Shown here: positions 61,527-64,000 of the stretch, one piece after another
How positions within the stretch are numbered: the stretch's first letter is position 1
Layout of the letters: every line of letters starts with the position of its first letter
Assembly: GCA_963828185.1 (NCBI GenBank)
Contig: CAWHDV010000001.1
Location: 248,001 to 312,000 of the forward strand
Direction of reading: 5' to 3'
Length of the DNA: 64,000 bases
Source of the DNA: Rhodoblastus sp963828185
GTDB lineage: Bacteria; Pseudomonadota; Alphaproteobacteria; Rhizobiales; Beijerinckiaceae
The notes under the pieces: model-generated
What the model was told of the DNA's origin: nothing
Seen by the model: only the letters and a program-made list of their open reading frames with translations
Database searches by the model: none
Made by a program: the position numbers and the translations under genes

Positions 61527-62144
61527 ATGGACCAGTCTCTCGTGATCTTGCTGCACGGCGTCGGCGCCCATGGCGCCGCTCTTGCCCCGCTTGGCGAGGC
61601 TTGGCGCGACGCTTTGCCGCAAACCGCCTTCGCCGCGCCGGACGCGCCTTTTCCTTCGCTTGTCGGTTGGCAATGGTACAGCCACGAGGGGATAGACCGG
61701 GATAATCGTCTCGCGCGCGTCGTGGCGGCGCGCGGGCCGTTTGACCGGCTGTTGCGCGCGACCATCGCGGCGCACGGGTTCGGCGACCGTCCCGAACGCG
61801 TGGCGCTGGTCGGCTTTTCGCAAGGCGCGATCATGGCGCTCGACGCGCTGGCGTCGGGTCGCCAGGCCTTGGCCGCCGTCGTCGCCTTTTCCGGACGCCT
61901 GGCCTCGCCGCCGCCGCTGCTCTCGCCGGCGCGCGCGACACCGGCGCTGCTGATCCACGGCGAAGACGATCCCATCGTCCCCGCCGGCGAGAGCCGGCAG
62001 GCGGCTCAAGCCCTGCAAGAGCTTGGCGTTGAAACGCGCCTGCACATCCTTCCTGGCGTCGATCATTGCATAGCGCCGGCAGCCGCGTTGATGGCCCGGA
62101 ACTTTTTGTCGGAGCGCTTCCGGTTCCTCGACGGCGCGGCGTGA
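61527..62144 (+). CDS. Alpha/beta-hydrolase (phospholipase/carboxylesterase family)
   Basis: 205 residues from ATG 61527. LLHGVGAHGAALAPLGEAWR, nucleophile GFSQGAIMAL, acid HGEDDPIVP and His PGVDHCI complete the triad. Acyl-protein thioesterase/carboxylesterase type, cytosolic. Follows the ligase by 13 bp. Confidence 0.9.
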   Translation: MDQSLVILLHGVGAHGAALAPLGEAWRDALPQTAFAAPDAPFPSLVGWQWYSHEGIDRDNRLARVVAARGPFDRLLRATIAAHGFGDRPERVALVGFSQGAIMALDALASGRQALAAVVAFSGRLASPPPLLSPARATPALLIHGEDDPIVPAGESRQAAQALQELGVETRLHILPGVDHCIAPAAALMARNFLSERFRFLDGAA

Positions 62145-62180
62145 GCTGCGGCGTCAAGGCGTGGAACGAACAACGAAGCA

Positions 62181-64000
62181 ATGTCGTTTTCCCTCCGGCG
62201 ACGGCGCGGCGATGAGCCGCTGCGCGCATCGCTCGGGGAGGGATCACCCGTCGTGCGCGTTTCCCTGCGGTCCATGGCGGCGGCGGCGATCCTGGTGTTC
62301 ACGGCCGCGGCCACGCTTCCCGATTACGCCGTGGATTGGCTGTGGATGCGGCGCCTCGGCTACGCGGATATTTTCTGGACGCTGCTCTCGGTCCGCTGGG
62401 CGCTGTTCTTGTCAGCCTTTGTCGTCGCCTTTCTCACCCTCTGGCTTAATCTCCGCCGCGCCGTCAGGACCAGCGCCCTGCTCGGCGCCGGCGGGCGGTC
62501 GCAAACGCCTGCGCTCTGGGCCGGAAACAGTGCGATTTCCATTGCGGCGGTCAATTTCGCGCCAAAACTGTCGATGACCGATGTCGTGCTGGCGAGCGCC
62601 GTCGTCGCTTCGTTTTTCGGCGCCGCTTTCTATGCGGACTGGGACAGCTTCCTCCGCTTCCGCCATGGCGGCGCATTCGGCGTGGCCGACCCGCTGTTTG
62701 GCGTCGATATCGGGTTCTACGTGTTCCGCCTGCCATTTTACGAGTTGTTGCAGGACAGCCTGATGGCGCTGGCGGCGCTGGCGCTCGCGCTGGTCACGGC
62801 GGTTTATGGGTTTTCCGACGCCTTGCAGACGGACCGTCGCAAGGTTTGGCGACATCTGTCCGTTCTCGCGGGCCTCCTGTTCGTCTCCCTCGGATGGGGC
62901 TTTTACCTCGATCACTTCGAACTTCTCTACGGCGACCAGGGCGTCGTCTACGGGGCTGGTTATACGGCGGATCATGTGACGCGGCCGGCGCTGTGGATCA
63001 TGGTCGCGGCGTCCGCCGCGGCCTGCGCCTTGCTGCCGCTGAATTTTTTCCGTCCGAACGCCAAAATGGCTGCGGCGGGCGCGGGGGCCTATGTCTTATT
63101 GTGGATCGTCGGCGTGTCGCTGGTCCCGTGGGCCGTCGAAAAATTCGAGGTGCAGCCGAACCAGCTTGGCCTGGAGACGCCCTACCTCAAGAATTACATC
63201 AAGTCCACGCGCGCGGCCTACGGGCTCGGCGCCATCCAGGTCACGTCCTACCCGGCGACGGCGGACCTGACGCAGTCCGCGATCACAAGCAACCAGGACA
63301 CGGTACAGAACATCCGCCTGTGGGATTCGCGGCCGCTGCTGAAGACCTACCAGCAAACTCAGGCGATCCGGCTTTATTATCGGTTCTACAATGTCGACAC
63401 GGACCGTTATCGCCTGGCGGACGGTTATCACCAGGTCATGTTGTCGACGCGCGAGCTTTCGCAGCAGCTTCCGCAAAAGGCCCGCACCTGGGTCAACCGG
63501 CGGCTGCAATTCACGCATGGCTACGGCGCGGTGATGAACTTCGTCTCGAAAACCGTCGGCGACGGTTTTCCGCAATATCTGCTCCAAAACGTTCCGCCGG
63601 AATCCGCGTTTGGCCTGACCATGACCCAGCCGGCGATCTACTACGGGGAATCGGTGACGGGATACCGCATTGTCGCGACCGGGATCAAGGAATTCGATTA
63701 TCCGAAAGGCAGCGACAACGTCTATGCGAGCTATGCCGGAAAAGGCGGCGTCCCGCTGGACAACCTGTGGAGAAAATTGCTGTTCGCCTGGAGCGAGGGG
63801 GACGCCAACATACTCTTGACTTCGTATCTCACGCCGTCGAGCCGCATCCAGATCCGTCGCAACGTGCGCGAGCGCGCGGCGCAGATCGCTCCCTTCCTGC
63901 AACTGGACGGCGATCCCTATGCGGTTTTGAGCGGCGGCAAATTATACTGGATCGAGGACGCCTATACGACGTCCGACCATTATCCCTACGCCAATCCAGA
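62181..64000 (+). CDS. UPF0182 membrane protein, 3' end beyond window
   Basis: 606 codons visible from ATG 62181 (GTG 62253 and ATG 62274 are alternatives). Seven or so hydrophobic helices in the first 280 residues (AAAAILVFTAAATLPDYAV; FLSAFVVAFLTLWLNL; DPLFGVDIGFYVFRLPFYEL), then a large soluble part: TPYLKNYIKSTRAAYGL, NIRLWDSRPLL, RTWVNRRLQFTHGYGAVMNF, all UPF0182 signatures. Function unknown; inner-membrane. Confidence 0.92.
   Translation, partial: MSFSLRRRRGDEPLRASLGEGSPVVRVSLRSMAAAAILVFTAAATLPDYAVDWLWMRRLGYADIFWTLLSVRWALFLSAFVVAFLTLWLNLRRAVRTSALLGAGGRSQTPALWAGNSAISIAAVNFAPKLSMTDVVLASAVVASFFGAAFYADWDSFLRFRHGGAFGVADPLFGVDIGFYVFRLPFYELLQDSLMALAALALALVTAVYGFSDALQTDRRKVWRHLSVLAGLLFVSLGWGFYLDHFELLYGDQGVVYGAGYTADHVTRPALWIMVAASAAACALLPLNFFRPNAKMAAAGAGAYVLLWIVGVSLVPWAVEKFEVQPNQLGLETPYLKNYIKSTRAAYGLGAIQVTSYPATADLTQSAITSNQDTVQNIRLWDSRPLLKTYQQTQAIRLYYRFYNVDTDRYRLADGYHQVMLSTRELSQQLPQKARTWVNRRLQFTHGYGAVMNFVSKTVGDGFPQYLLQNVPPESAFGLTMTQPAIYYGESVTGYRIVATGIKEFDYPKGSDNVYASYAGKGGVPLDNLWRKLLFAWSEGDANILLTSYLTPSSRIQIRRNVRERAAQIAPFLQLDGDPYAVLSGGKLYWIEDAYTTSDHYPYANP

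Overview
The window is chromosomal DNA from an alphaproteobacterium, probably of the Hyphomicrobiales (methylotroph or purple-nonsulfur type; inference). The evidence is an alphaproteobacterial 16S-tRNA-Ile-tRNA-Ala-23S-5S-tRNA-fMet operon, a polyhydroxybutyrate module (phaR divergent from phaA-phaB), an RpoE/ChrR-type singlet-oxygen regulon, a ligase-associated exonuclease next to an ATP-dependent ligase, and high GC in the core genes. I cannot name a genus from sequence alone.

Layout. (1) About 1-28.1 kb is accessory DNA. On the minus strand it opens with an AAA+ ATPase that runs off the window edge, coupled to a DUF6634-like gene. A plus-strand defence operon of DISARM type follows: a ribbon-helix-helix regulator with a palindromic operator, a DUF1998-type helicase now in two pieces, an SNF2-family helicase, a 1316-residue adenine methyltransferase and an HNH endonuclease. 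Next comes a patchwork of a CBS-domain gene, an HNH remnant, a PD-(D/E)XK nuclease, SRAP and DUF3772 genes with a duplicated SRAP fragment, a small-molecule-like cluster (GCS2-type ligase, M81 peptidase plus methyltransferase, GNAT), and a lower-GC island of secreted proteins that includes two thioredoxin-fold proteins and a 13-cysteine secreted protein. The island is flanked by a 250-bp, about 98% identical duplication of the GNAT 3' end. Three 22-bp-spaced repeats mark the change to core genes at gyrB. (2) 28.1-45 kb is core: gyrB, a periplasmic-binding lipoprotein, rsmI-yraN, rpmF, an Mrr-like endonuclease, phaB/phaA/phaR, a degenerate-GGDEF/EAL protein, gloB, a methyltransferase and an M23 peptidase. 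(3) 44.9-51.1 kb is the rRNA operon. (4) 51.1-64 kb holds DUF72 and DUF2945 genes, an ECF sigma/ChrR anti-sigma pair, a four-gene coupled membrane-lipid operon (FAD oxidoreductase, DUF1365, cyclopropane synthase, DUF2177), divergent DUF1295, exonuclease plus ligase, an esterase and a UPF0182 membrane protein. Three motifs of the form TGA(T/A)CC-N18-(T)TAAA lie upstream of the sigma gene, the lipid operon and DUF1295, and tie these genes into one regulon.

Data quality. At least a dozen genes, including housekeeping phaA and the DNA ligase, are broken by single-base frameshifts. Every one I could resolve is a +1 insertion, several of them in homopolymers. This looks like insertion-type long-read error rather than gene decay, so the frameshifted genes are annotated here as probably functional.
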